This document shows, in pieces, positions 1 to 9,121 of a DNA stretch of 64,000 nt; the first letter of the stretch is position 1; every line of letters starts with the position of its first letter. The DNA is from BPJU01 sp964425225 (GTDB lineage Bacteria; Planctomycetota; Planctomycetia; Pirellulales; Pirellulaceae), in the NCBI GenBank assembly GCA_964425225.1, contig CAYRMD010000004.1, positions 1 to 64,000 on the forward strand, written 5' to 3'. Made by a program: the position numbers and the translations under genes. Below the pieces are notes generated by a model. That model had not been told where the DNA came from, made no database searches, and saw only the letters and a list, made by a program, of their open reading frames with translations.

Positions 1-58
1 CTATCCATCGAGCCAATACGCTCGTTTACCGCCAGTTGATCAGACGTTCCTGAAAACC

Positions 59-2242
59 ATGGAAGTTCGACTACCGGATGGCTCAATTCTGGAACTACCT
101 GACGAGGCCACAGCACTGGACGTGGCGGAACGATTAGGACCGCGCTGGAAACATGCCGTGGTGGCTGCGGAAGTCGACGGAATCGTTGTCGAGGTGACGC
201 GATGTTTAGCTGCGTGTACCAGTCGGCGCCCCATACCGATTCGTCTCTTGACCGAGCGTGATCCCCAGAGCCTCGATGTGTTGCGCCACTCGTGTGCCCA
301 TATCATGGCCCGCGCCGTAATGCGACTTTATCCTAACGTGTCGCTTGCCTTCGGCCCAACCACCGGACAAGGCTTTTATTACGATTTTGATTTGCCGGAG
401 AAAATCCGCGAGGAAGATTTTCCTCGAATCGAAGAAGAAATGGCGCGGATCATTGCGGCTGACGAGCCGTTCGAGCGATTGACCTTGTCGCGAGAAGAGG
501 CGTTAGCCTTGTGTCGGCAGCTCCAGCAGCCGCTGAAAGTCGAGCACATCCAAACCGGATTAGCCGACCATCAGCAACTTGGGTTTTATCGGCAAGGTGA
601 GTTTATCGATTTGTGCCGCGGCCCACACGTGCCGAGTGCCGGGTGGATTAAGGCGTTTAAATTGTTGTCGGTCGCCGGCGCTTATTGGAAGGGGGATGCT
701 CGGAATCGCCAATTGCAGCGGCTGTACGGCACAGCCTGGTTTAGCCGCAAAGACATGGAGGCGTATTTGAAGCAGCTCGAAGAAGCTCAACGGCGCGATC
801 ACCGCGTGCTAGGCCGGCAACTGAGGTTGTTCCACATCGAACCGGATCGTGTCGGGCAAGGGCTATGCTTGTGGTTGCCCAAGGGTGCGACCGTGCGCAT
901 GGTGCTGGAGGATTTCCTGCGCAAGGAAATGCTGCGGCGCGGTTATCAGCCGGTCTATACGCCGCATGTGGCACGTGTCGAAATTTACCAGACCAGCGGG
1001 CATTTCCCCTATTATCGGGACGCTCAATTCGCTCCGATTTTTCAAGCCGAAGCAGGCCAGCTAGTCGATTCCTGGATCCAACGCCTTCAGAGCGGACAAC
1101 TCGCAGTACAGGATGAACAGCGGCTCCTGGAGGCGGCCCGCGTCCTTGGGGCCCGCTTCGACGAGTACCAGGTCGAGCTGCCTACCCCGGAAAAAATCAA
1201 AATCTTGAACGATTGGCAACGGCGGCAGGAGCGGTACTTGCTCAAACCGATGAACTGCCCGCACCATATCGAGATCTACCGTTCGGCTCCGCGCAGCTAT
1301 CGCGATCTGCCTTTACGATTATTCGAATTCGGTACCGTATACCGGCACGAACAGTCGGGGGAATTGAACGGAATGTTGCGTGTTCGTGGGCTTACGCAGG
1401 ACGACGCCCACATTTTTTGTACTCCAGAACAAGTGGAAGAAGAGTTCCGCGCGACACTCGATTTGACCCGTTTCGTGTTGGGAAGCGTCGGTTTACAGGA
1501 TTATCGGGTGCAGTTGTCCTTGCGGGACCCGGCCAGCGACAAATATGTGGGTAGCCCCGAGAATTGGCAACGGGCAGAAACGGCTTTGCGCCGCGTTCTT
1601 GTCGACTCGGGACTTAGCTTCGTGGAACGTATCGGGGAAGCCGCTTTTTATGGCCCGAAAGCCGATTTCATGGTGCGGGACTGTATCGGACGGCAGTGGC
1701 AATTGGGAACGGTGCAACTGGACTATAACTTGCCGGAACGGTTCGCACTGGAGTACATCGGAGCCGACAATCGGCCGCACCGCCCGGTTATGATTCATCG
1801 AGCGCCGTTTGGGTCATTGGAGCGATTCGTCGGTATGTTGATCGAGCATTTTGCCGGCGCCTTTCCGCTGTGGTTGGCACCGGAGCAGGTGCGCGTCTTG
1901 CCGCTAAGCGAAAAAACAAATCAATACGCTGCCCAAGTGACAGCGCAATTTCAAGAAGCCGGTTTCCGAGTGGGTCTTGACCTTCGCAATGCGAAAATCC
2001 AGGCCAGGATCCGTGAAGCCCAATTGGAACTTGTTCCGTACATGCTTATCGTCGGACCACGCGAAGCCAAGACGCAAGCCGTGGCGGTGCGCGATCGTAT
2101 TGACGGCGATCTAGGAGCTATGCCCGTCGCGGCTGCTATCGAGCGGTTAACCAATGAAGTGCGGGAGCGGCGCGTTCGACAAACCGTTCCCATACCCGCG
2201 GCTCAATGGGAGGAACCCCAGGAATTCGCACACGAATATTGA
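59..2242 (+). CDS. thrS: Threonyl-tRNA synthetase
   Basis: Charges tRNA-Thr with threonine (class II synthetase, cytoplasm). The 727 residues show the N-terminal TGS domain (about 1-62), the SAD editing domain with an HxxxH motif (H77, H81) plus C186 and H190, the catalytic core with zinc ligands C400 (MNCP), H451 (QDDAHIFC) and H580 (HRAPFGS), and a C-terminal anticodon-binding domain (about 620-727). Spacing of the editing residues matches E. coli ThrS (+4), but C400 is about 62 residues later than expected, so an insertion lies at about 330-390, just before the first zinc ligand. The frame is open upstream to the window edge; ATG 59 is chosen because the TGS domain begins there (MEVRLPDGS). 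Confidence 0.97.
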   Translation: MEVRLPDGSILELPDEATALDVAERLGPRWKHAVVAAEVDGIVVEVTRCLAACTSRRPIPIRLLTERDPQSLDVLRHSCAHIMARAVMRLYPNVSLAFGPTTGQGFYYDFDLPEKIREEDFPRIEEEMARIIAADEPFERLTLSREEALALCRQLQQPLKVEHIQTGLADHQQLGFYRQGEFIDLCRGPHVPSAGWIKAFKLLSVAGAYWKGDARNRQLQRLYGTAWFSRKDMEAYLKQLEEAQRRDHRVLGRQLRLFHIEPDRVGQGLCLWLPKGATVRMVLEDFLRKEMLRRGYQPVYTPHVARVEIYQTSGHFPYYRDAQFAPIFQAEAGQLVDSWIQRLQSGQLAVQDEQRLLEAARVLGARFDEYQVELPTPEKIKILNDWQRRQERYLLKPMNCPHHIEIYRSAPRSYRDLPLRLFEFGTVYRHEQSGELNGMLRVRGLTQDDAHIFCTPEQVEEEFRATLDLTRFVLGSVGLQDYRVQLSLRDPASDKYVGSPENWQRAETALRRVLVDSGLSFVERIGEAAFYGPKADFMVRDCIGRQWQLGTVQLDYNLPERFALEYIGADNRPHRPVMIHRAPFGSLERFVGMLIEHFAGAFPLWLAPEQVRVLPLSEKTNQYAAQVTAQFQEAGFRVGLDLRNAKIQARIREAQLELVPYMLIVGPREAKTQAVAVRDRIDGDLGAMPVAAAIERLTNEVRERRVRQTVPIPAAQWEEPQEFAHEY

Positions 2243-2263
2243 CACGCACATCGCTCCTCGATC

Positions 2264-2280
2264 GGCCTATCCAATAGGCC
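2264..2280 (+). terminator. Hairpin just after thrS
   Basis: Perfect 7-bp inverted repeat GGCCTAT / ATAGGCC with a 3-nt loop, 22 bp after the thrS stop and followed by a weak T run (CTGATTTTAG). A plausible but not strong intrinsic terminator for thrS. Confidence 0.4.
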
Positions 2281-2383
2281 CTGATTTTAGAGGCGTTTGA
2301 TTTGGAGGGGAGTTTTCGCTACGTCTTTTTTAACTGTTGCGTACTTCAAATAGCCGAGAACACCTGGGGGACGCTGGCGATCG

Positions 2384-2700
2384 TGTGCGCGTCTCATTTG
2401 TAGGTAGGACGTGCCTGCATTGGAGCTGGGCATCTCCCCGGTTTGGCTATCGCTTCCCAAGAGGGATCGCTTTACAGTGCCATCGCTCGACGCAACGCCT
2501 TTACCAACAAGCACCCGCATCGCCCACATTAAGTCGGGGGGGAAAAAAGGCGTACCTACGCCAGACCCCAAAATCAACCGGTGGTTTCATCTACCATTAA
2601 GACAGATAGCTCGTTTCCATACCAGCCGCGGAAAATAAGTAAACTTCCGCGACGGCCAACCTTTTACATCCAAATCCCACCTAGAATCAAGATGCACACA
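2384..2700 (-). mobile_element. Family B inverted-repeat element, copy B1 (MITE-like)
   Basis: About 317 bp bounded by imperfect inverted termini. The left end reads TGTGCGCGTC then TTTGTAGGTAGG; the right end read on the minus strand is TGTGTGCATC then TTGATTCTAGGTGGG. Read on the minus strand the interior aligns with 29101-29353 (B2), sharing blocks such as AATGGTAGATGAAA, GGCGTAGG, GATGCGGGTGCTT and TAAAGGCGTT. It has no transposase or long conserved reading frame, so it would be non-autonomous. The termini match those of the family A elements in this window. No clear target duplication was seen. Confidence 0.6.
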
Positions 2701-2826
2701 CCGGCCCACCTGCCCTTGCGTAGTGTGACCTTGGCCTTTACGCCGGCCGTACTAACCGATATAGTAGCGTAAACTGTATGCGAGAGCGCCGGGAATGCGG
2801 GCAGAACGGGGCGTGAATTATACGCG

Positions 2827-3186
2827 ATGATGTCGACCAAGATTCGACAACCCGCTGTTTGGTTTCTCGTGGGTTGTTCATTTTTCGTGTTGAGCTGTTG
2901 TGGACGCTTGCCGGCGAATTTGCTGTTCGTACTTATTCCGTCGCCCGTTTGCGCTGAGCCGTGTTGTGATCCAGAGCCAGCGAAATCTGAAGAGGTAACC
3001 TCGTCTGGTGTTTGTGTATCGGGTGACTGGTTATTGTTGCGGTGCCGTCGCTTGTTCAGACTAGTTGTCGCGAAGTCCGAAGGCAACTGCAGCCTCGTAT
3101 ACGGCCAGCCGTTTCAACGGATGTGGTCTTTAAATAGGGCTGCGGGAAACGTCTGTTCGGAGTGGCAGTGTCCTATGCGCTGCTAA
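2827..3186 (+). CDS. Doubtful small cysteine-rich secreted protein
   Basis: A 119-residue frame starting ATGATGTCG with a hydrophobic N-terminal stretch (about 9-42) ending in VCAEP, which resembles a signal peptide and cleavage site, followed by a cysteine-containing tail (nine or more Cys overall). No family is recognised. The ribosome binding site is weak and there is no operon partner. It could be a planctomycete-specific exported peptide or a chance frame; low confidence. Confidence 0.25.
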   Translation: MMSTKIRQPAVWFLVGCSFFVLSCCGRLPANLLFVLIPSPVCAEPCCDPEPAKSEEVTSSGVCVSGDWLLLRCRRLFRLVVAKSEGNCSLVYGQPFQRMWSLNRAAGNVCSEWQCPMRC

Positions 3187-3413
3187 TGCTAGTTCGGTTC
3201 CCTTGGGGAATCACGCCTCTTTAACCTGCGCAATGCGAACGTCTTGGTAGGGCTTAAGCCTGAGGTGGGAACATCGCACCGTGGGGGTGTCTCGATACCA
3301 AATCGCCGGCCCGGTGAGCCGTTCTGGGGGCCAATCATTGGAATAAGTGTCCACGGAATGAGTGCTCCGCGCGGTGGCCGGTTGCGTTTCAGCGCATGAG
3401 GAGGAGACAGACA

Positions 3414-4052
3414 ATGCAAAAGTTGATCGAAGGATTACACCATTTTCGCACCGAGGTTTTCAGCTCGCGCCGCGAGCTTTTCGAACGGTTGGCCCAGGGC
3501 CAGAAACCGCTGGCCTGTTTCATTACCTGTGCGGACTCACGCATCAATCCCAATCTGATTACCAATACCGAGCCTGGAGAGTTATTCATCGTCCGCAACG
3601 CGGGAAACCTGGTGCCACCTCACGGTACGTCGAATAACGGTGAGGCTGCCGCAGTGGAATTTGCGGTGGTGGGCCTGGGAGTCCGAGACATCATCGTTTG
3701 TGGCCATTCTCGTTGCGGTGCGATGAACGGGTTGCTTTCTCCGGAGCGACTCGAATCCATGCCCGCCGTGCGCGACTGGCTTCGTCATGCCGAAGCGACG
3801 GCTCGGATTATAAGGGAAAACTATCAGCATCTTCAGGGCGACGCGCTTTTGACCGCAACGGCTGAAGAAAATGTGCTGGTGCAGCTCGAGCATCTCCGTA
3901 CCTTGCCCTGCGTAGCCGCACGCTTGGCTCGCGGAGAAATCAAACTGCACGCGTGGATGTACAAGATCGAAACGGGTGAGGTGTTCGAGTACGACGCGGT
4001 GCAAAAACAGTACGTCTTATGCGGAGCTTCCTGCTCGGCTCCGGTCGCGTGA
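3414..4052 (+). CDS. Beta-class carbonic anhydrase
   Basis: Interconverts CO2 and bicarbonate. The 212 residues carry the beta-class zinc site: C39 and the D41/R43 dyad in CADSR, then H98 and C101 in CGHSRCG. FIVRNAGN, typical of the family, is also present. Start: an in-frame ATG at 3396 overlaps the GAGGAGA ribosome binding site, so ATG 3414, placed 7 nt after that site, is preferred. It lies 105 bp upstream of a SulP transporter on the same strand; paired SulP and carbonic anhydrase genes are known in bacteria and point to bicarbonate uptake and hydration control. Confidence 0.95.
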   Translation: MQKLIEGLHHFRTEVFSSRRELFERLAQGQKPLACFITCADSRINPNLITNTEPGELFIVRNAGNLVPPHGTSNNGEAAAVEFAVVGLGVRDIIVCGHSRCGAMNGLLSPERLESMPAVRDWLRHAEATARIIRENYQHLQGDALLTATAEENVLVQLEHLRTLPCVAARLARGEIKLHAWMYKIETGEVFEYDAVQKQYVLCGASCSAPVA

Positions 4053-4083
4053 CAGAACTGGGTATATTTGTGGCCCTTTTAGT

Positions 4084-4105
4084 CCACCGCGCACACACAC
4101 GGTGG
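4084..4105. other. Small hairpin between carbonic anhydrase and SulP
   Basis: CCACCG, a 10-nt loop, then CGGTGG, 31 bp after the carbonic anhydrase stop. No T tract follows, so this is more likely a transcript-stability or partial-termination element than a full terminator. Confidence 0.25.
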
Positions 4106-4157
4106 TCGGTGACTTTGTCTGGCTGGGAAACAATACAACTGCAATAGGAGGTGGTCT

Positions 4158-5816
4158 ATGGCGGTCTATCAAGACTGGCGCAATGAGTGGCGAGCTATGA
4201 GACGACATTGGAAAGAAGATTTCCTGGCTTCGATCGTGGTTTTTTTGGTGGCGCTGCCGCTGTGCATGGGTATTGCCATAGCCTCAGGTGTGCCAATGGA
4301 AAAAGCAGCAGCGGTCGGCATCATTACAGGGATCGTTGGCGCCATTGTCGTGGGTCTTCTGGCAGGTTGTCCGCTTCAGGTCAGTGGTCCGGCAGCCGGC
4401 GTAGCCGTATTTGTTGGTCAATTGATTCAACAGTTCGGCTATGAATACTTGGGCCTCATCGTCATGATCGGTGGCCTGTTACAGCTCCTGGCGGCCATTT
4501 TTCACGTAGGGCAATGGTTCCGCGCCGTTTCGCCGGCCGTCATCGAAGGAATGCTGGCGGGAATTGGTCTTTTAATCTTCGCCGCACAATTCCACGTGAT
4601 GGTGGACGGTAAACCTCCGGGAACAGGGCGAGAATTCGGCGGTATTATCAATTTGGTGACGATTCCCATGGCCGTAGTAAAAGGCTTGACCGAACCTCAG
4701 CATCGGTTCGCAGCTATACTGGGTGTGTTGACCATTGGAGCGATTGTGGCCTGGACCGCGCTTCGCCCCAAGAAGTTAGCGTTTTTTCCCGCTCCACTTT
4801 TTGGTGTGCTAGTCGCTACCGTTATAGCCGCGGTTTTTCGACCAGCCGTGCAGTACATCCAAGTTCCGGATAATCTTTGGACAGCGGTTCAATTGCCGCT
4901 GCAAACCATACAGCAAGAACAAAGTCACTTGCTCGAGGGACCCAGTCTGATCGACAACCTCGGTCCGCTCTTATTAGCTTCCTTGGCGCTTGCCTTTATT
5001 GCCAGTGCTGAGTCTTTGTTGACAGCCACAGCCGTGGACACAATGCAACAGCGTGCACCACGTACCAAGTATGACCGGGAACTCGCGGCGCAAGGCGTGG
5101 GTAACTTGATCTGCGGTTTACTTGGCGCTTTACCGATGACGGGCGTCATTGTGCGAAGTACTGCTAACGTTTTAGCCGGAGCACACACACGCCTGTCGAC
5201 GATCCTGCATGGCGTCTGGCTACTGATCTTCGCGATGCTGCTACCAAACGTACTTCGCTTAATTCCCGTATCCTGCCTGGCAGCCGTATTGGTCTGCACC
5301 GGTTGGAGGCTGATGAACCCCAAGACGGTGCGACGATTGCTCGAGTTCGGTGTGGGGGAAGTCGTGGTCTATGCCGTCACGCTTGGCACGGTTGTCATGG
5401 TGGATCTACTAACGGGGATCGTGGTGGGGTTGGCAGTTGCCATTGGGCGGTTGTTGTACAGCCTCGCGAGGTTAGATATCCGACTGGAAACGTCGCCCGA
5501 CGGCCGTCGAGCCACGTTGTACCTTAACGGAACGGCCTCCTTCATCCGGCTGCCCAAATTGGCCGCTGTCCTGGAAAAGGTGCCAGACAGCGCCGAGCTC
5601 CACGTCCACGTCGAACAACTAACGTACATCGACCATGCATGTTTAGAACTATTTATGAATTGGGAAAAGCAGCACCGAGCACGCGGTGGGCATCTGCACT
5701 TCGATTGGGAGCAACTCCATGCCGGCGTCCGCTCCAATAATCGCCGCAATGCGAACGTGAACCAACAGTCGGAAACTCCGAATTTCCAGCAAGCCGGCGC
5801 GCGGGGAGATACGTGA
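4158..5816 (+). CDS. SulP-family anion transporter, likely bicarbonate
   Basis: Inner-membrane SLC26/SulP permease of 552 residues: a cytoplasmic N terminus (DWRNEWRAMRRHWKED), about 10-14 hydrophobic segments up to about residue 430, then a C-terminal STAS-like domain (about 440-520). The N-terminal core has the SulP signature region (PLCMGIAIASGVP, LLAGCPLQVSGPAAG). A strong AGGAGGTGG ribosome binding site precedes the ATG. The adjacent carbonic anhydrase suggests bicarbonate (sodium- or proton-coupled) rather than sulfate as substrate; this is inference from context. It probably forms a two-gene operon with that enzyme. Confidence 0.93.
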   Translation: MAVYQDWRNEWRAMRRHWKEDFLASIVVFLVALPLCMGIAIASGVPMEKAAAVGIITGIVGAIVVGLLAGCPLQVSGPAAGVAVFVGQLIQQFGYEYLGLIVMIGGLLQLLAAIFHVGQWFRAVSPAVIEGMLAGIGLLIFAAQFHVMVDGKPPGTGREFGGIINLVTIPMAVVKGLTEPQHRFAAILGVLTIGAIVAWTALRPKKLAFFPAPLFGVLVATVIAAVFRPAVQYIQVPDNLWTAVQLPLQTIQQEQSHLLEGPSLIDNLGPLLLASLALAFIASAESLLTATAVDTMQQRAPRTKYDRELAAQGVGNLICGLLGALPMTGVIVRSTANVLAGAHTRLSTILHGVWLLIFAMLLPNVLRLIPVSCLAAVLVCTGWRLMNPKTVRRLLEFGVGEVVVYAVTLGTVVMVDLLTGIVVGLAVAIGRLLYSLARLDIRLETSPDGRRATLYLNGTASFIRLPKLAAVLEKVPDSAELHVHVEQLTYIDHACLELFMNWEKQHRARGGHLHFDWEQLHAGVRSNNRRNANVNQQSETPNFQQAGARGDT

Positions 5817-6456
5817 ATCGTGTTTGCCAAAATGGCGAGTCGTTCGGTAGTAGAGGGTCGAGCCTGTCGCGTTCGGGAAAACGTAACCGTAACCCGTATC
5901 CGTAGCCATGGCCTGGCGTCGTTCCAGCGACCGGTGGTCGTTGAGCCTATTCCGTAATACCGGCAGCGGAGGGTGATTCAAGCCGCGGCGACACGGAGGA
6001 AGGCAAGGTAGGTTTCTACTTTGTTCGTGAGTAGTGACCCGATTCATCGGGTCCACAACGGTAAGAAATGTAACAGGGCTACATGATGGCGGTCATTTCG
6101 AACGCGCCTCCATTTTCACCAAAATAGGTTTTGGGATAGGCTGCTTGGCAGCAACTACGCCAATACACGCCTGCGTAGCAATAGTCCTGTAAGGAGCGAA
6201 TGGCGCCTCGCGGCCTTGTGGCACGAGGCTACGAGCACCCGCCAAAATCGAATGGTGTCCAGTGAGGTTGTGCTTGATGTTTTCGCTCGGTATGTCTAGC
6301 GCCATTGTGCCTTTGGGTGGAACTATCTTCACAGGCCGCCGTCTTCCCTGACCAAAATCGACCTACGGCGCCCTGGGCTCGCGCCTTGCGACCCGAGCTA
6401 CCGTTGAACGCAGAATATCTCTAGAGGCAGAACTTTGCTCGTGGCAAGTGTGTTTT
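5817..6456. other. 640-bp gap between convergent genes
   Basis: Lies between the converging SulP and glutaminyl cyclase genes. No convincing gene, RNA, terminator or repeat was seen. Confidence 0.5.
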
Positions 6457-7296
6457 TTACGGGGGCGGGGGTAGCAAGCGGATCTGGTAAAGCGTGGGCC
6501 AATTCTTACCGGTAACAAACAGCCGGTTTTGCTCGGCGTCATAGGCGATACCGTTCAAGACCTCCTCATCATTCAAAAACGCTTGCCGTCGACGCAGCTC
6601 CCGTAGATCGACTTTCCCGACGACACGACCCGTCCGCGGATCGATCTGCACCACGTAATCCTCTTTCCAGACGTTTGCATAAATCAGCCCGCGAATGTAC
6701 TCCAACTCATTCAAGTTGCGCACGCGGCGACCGTCCTCGGTCACGGTCAGTCGCCTCACAACGCGAAATGTAGTTGGATCGAGAAATCGCAGCACCGAAG
6801 TTCCGTCGCTCATAATCAATCGTTGGCCATCGCAGGTAAGGCCCCAGCCCTCTCCGTCATAGCGAAACGTTTGTCCGGTGGGTTGAAGGTTACGGCGGTC
6901 ATAAACAAAGCAAACGTTCTCGCGCCAGGTCAGTTGATAGATCCGATCGTGCCAAACGGCGATTCCTTCACCGAAGTATTCACGACCTAAGACAATCGAT
7001 TGAAGCACGCGGCCTGTCTCCAGTTCCACCCGTCGCAATTCTGATCGGCCATATTGACCGGTGCCTTCTAAGAGATGACCGTCGGTATAGACCAGACCTT
7101 GGCAATAGGCTTTTGGATCGTGAGGGTACTCGGCGACAACTTCGAATTGGTACTGCGTGCCTTGGTTGCCAGTCCCGAACTGGTACCACCAACCGCTGGC
7201 CAACAAGAGGAGGATAACGGCTACGGGCACGACTACCCATAGCCAATGCCTGCCGAAGATGCTGGTTAATCGGATCAAAGCCATACTGGTTTTCAC
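6457..7296 (-). CDS. Glutaminyl-peptide cyclotransferase (beta-propeller type), membrane-anchored
   Basis: Converts N-terminal glutamine of peptides to pyroglutamate. It belongs to the plant/bacterial beta-propeller family: the sequence shows YPHDPKAYCQGL, GEGW, LNELE, YANVW, LNGIAYD and VTGKNWP in the family order. An N-terminal hydrophobic segment (WLWVVVPVAVILLLLASGWW) makes it a signal-anchored or exported protein. GTG 7296 is chosen because AAGGA lies 6 nt upstream; TTG 7302 and ATG 7284 are alternatives. It follows the decarboxylase gene by 9 bp, whose TAA overlaps this ribosome binding site, so the two are translationally linked. The natural substrate is unknown. Confidence 0.9.
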   Translation of the reverse strand: MKTSMALIRLTSIFGRHWLWVVVPVAVILLLLASGWWYQFGTGNQGTQYQFEVVAEYPHDPKAYCQGLVYTDGHLLEGTGQYGRSELRRVELETGRVLQSIVLGREYFGEGIAVWHDRIYQLTWRENVCFVYDRRNLQPTGQTFRYDGEGWGLTCDGQRLIMSDGTSVLRFLDPTTFRVVRRLTVTEDGRRVRNLNELEYIRGLIYANVWKEDYVVQIDPRTGRVVGKVDLRELRRRQAFLNDEEVLNGIAYDAEQNRLFVTGKNWPTLYQIRLLPPPP

Positions 7297-7305
7297 GAGC
7301 AATCC

Positions 7306-9000
7306 TTAACCGTACTGGAGTTTCGCTGGAGTTTGGCGGTTGATGGGCACGTCGATGAGCCATGGTTGAGGGTCGCTCCATAATTTGCGTAAGGTCGCGA
7401 CCAATTCGTCTGGCTCGTGTATGCGGCAGGCCCGAACCCCCAGGGAGTGTGCCAGCGTGACCATATCGATGGCAGGTGGTTCAAGATCCATGCCGACGAA
7501 TCGGCCCGCTAGGGCCTGCGGGAGTCGAGCGTGGCGAGCTCCGACTTTTAAGATTTGATATTGGGCGTTATTGCAGATCACGAACTTGACCGGCAGCCGG
7601 TAGTGGGCTGCGGACCAAAGTGCGGTAATACCGTAGAGCGCGGCGCCTTCGCCGAGCACGGCCAATACCGGGCGGCTCGGCCAGGCCAACTGCACGCCAA
7701 CAGCGCAACCTGCACCCCAGCCGAGAGCCCATCCGCGGTGACCAAAATATCCGGTGGTATTGCGTATCGCCCCTAAACGCTCGAACATCGTGTTGGTGGT
7801 GGTTACCGCTTCTTCGATAACCGCGATATCATCGGGAAGAGCTTCGGCCAAAGCGCCCATCAGAACCTGCGGCAACATGGGCCGCTGGTTCCATTGCTCG
7901 CGAATTTGCTCGTACAGCTCTCGCTGTTGGTCCCGATGCTGTTGGGACCAGTGCGCCCGACGTTCCGCGGCAAGGCGCCTTTCCTCCTGCGTCAAGGCTT
8001 CATCCAACCGCCGAGCCAGCTCAACGAGTCCCATGCGGGTGTGCCCCATGAGAGGTACTTCCACCGGGTAGTTCTTGTTCAATTGCCACGGATCTTCGTC
8101 CAAATGAATAAGCCGGATATGTTCGGGAATTGCCCGGGATGGTTCGTGATACACGTACTGTCGTAAAAGGTCCATCCCGCACACGAGCACGACGTCAAAC
8201 GGTGCCAATTTTTCTCGCACCTCGGGCGACCAAAGTGGTAAGCCCTGTCCATTCAGCGGGTGGTCCGGCGGAAATGCAAGGCGGCCGTGAGTCGTACCGG
8301 ACTCACTGTACACCGGCGCTCCCCATAGCTCAGCCAATTGCACCAATGGCTCGATCGCCTCCATTTCCGTTACACGGCTGCCGGCCAAAATCGCAGGCCA
8401 CCGAGCTTGGCGCATCAAACGGACCGCCTGCTCAAGCGCTTCACTCGGAGGTCGTACTTCTGGATTAGGTAGCCGCCATCGCGTTCGATCCCATGTGGTT
8501 AGGTTTTCACGCTGCACATCGACCGGCAAGGAGAGAAACACCGGACCTCGCGGCGGCGTCAGTGCACATTGGATAGCGCGCCGTAGCGCGCAGGGTAAAT
8601 CCTCTGCCCGCTGCACCTCGTAACTCCATTTTGTCCATGGGCCGGCAACGTCCGTCATGCGACCTGCAAGGATCGGTTCCTCAAGTACGAGGCGTCGGTC
8701 TTGTTGACCTGCTGTTACCAACAGTGGGGTGCCTTCACGAAAGGCGTTGTACAGCATTCCCATGGCATTGCCGAGCCCGCAGCAGGCGTGCAAATTCACC
8801 ACGCCCAACCCACCCGACGCCATGGCATATCCATCGGCCATGGCCATGACAGGGATTTCCTGTAGGCCCAGGACGTATTGAAAACGGGTGTCGCCAGCCA
8901 GCGCGTCGTTCAAGGGCAATTCGGTAGTGCCCGGGTTGCCGAAAATATAGCGTACCGAGCACTCAGCCAGAATCTCCAAGAATACCTCAATGGCCGTCAT
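7306..9000 (-). CDS. ThDP-dependent decarboxylase, benzoylformate decarboxylase / acetolactate synthase-like
   Basis: 564-residue thiamine diphosphate enzyme with the three usual domains. FGNPGTTELP near the N terminus and the catalytic Glu at E48 (GLQE) belong to the PYR domain; the cofactor motif in the C-terminal domain is GEGAALYG...CNN, with GE in place of the usual GD. The opening and the FGNPG segment resemble benzoylformate decarboxylase (MdlC) more than the biosynthetic acetolactate synthase, and no small regulatory subunit is nearby. The substrate is not deducible; a 2-oxo acid is expected. First gene of a pair with glutaminyl cyclase; a rhodanese gene lies 121 bp upstream on the same strand. 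Confidence 0.9.
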   Translation of the reverse strand: MTAIEVFLEILAECSVRYIFGNPGTTELPLNDALAGDTRFQYVLGLQEIPVMAMADGYAMASGGLGVVNLHACCGLGNAMGMLYNAFREGTPLLVTAGQQDRRLVLEEPILAGRMTDVAGPWTKWSYEVQRAEDLPCALRRAIQCALTPPRGPVFLSLPVDVQRENLTTWDRTRWRLPNPEVRPPSEALEQAVRLMRQARWPAILAGSRVTEMEAIEPLVQLAELWGAPVYSESGTTHGRLAFPPDHPLNGQGLPLWSPEVREKLAPFDVVLVCGMDLLRQYVYHEPSRAIPEHIRLIHLDEDPWQLNKNYPVEVPLMGHTRMGLVELARRLDEALTQEERRLAAERRAHWSQQHRDQQRELYEQIREQWNQRPMLPQVLMGALAEALPDDIAVIEEAVTTTNTMFERLGAIRNTTGYFGHRGWALGWGAGCAVGVQLAWPSRPVLAVLGEGAALYGITALWSAAHYRLPVKFVICNNAQYQILKVGARHARLPQALAGRFVGMDLEPPAIDMVTLAHSLGVRACRIHEPDELVATLRKLWSDPQPWLIDVPINRQTPAKLQYG

Positions 9001-9121
9001 GGGCTGCTACTCCTTTCCGGCTGTTTGGCCGCTGGCTCGGCACATCTACGGGGGCGAGGGGATGCCACATGTTCGGTGCCGGTTGCTGGTAGAACCACAG
9101 CGGTGCTAGTCGCCACTGCGA

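Larger units (their letters stand above)
2243..3413. other. 1.2-kb intergenic region
   Basis: Contains the thrS hairpin, one inverted-repeat-bounded element (2384-2700) and a doubtful small reading frame (2827-3186). Nothing recognisable was seen between 3187 and 3413 apart from the strong ribosome binding site of the next gene. Confidence 0.6.

Noticed and set aside
7306..9000. Annotation of the ThDP enzyme as biosynthetic acetolactate synthase (ilvB).
   Set aside because: N-terminal motifs fit benzoylformate-decarboxylase-like enzymes better and no ilvN-type subunit or ilv context is present.
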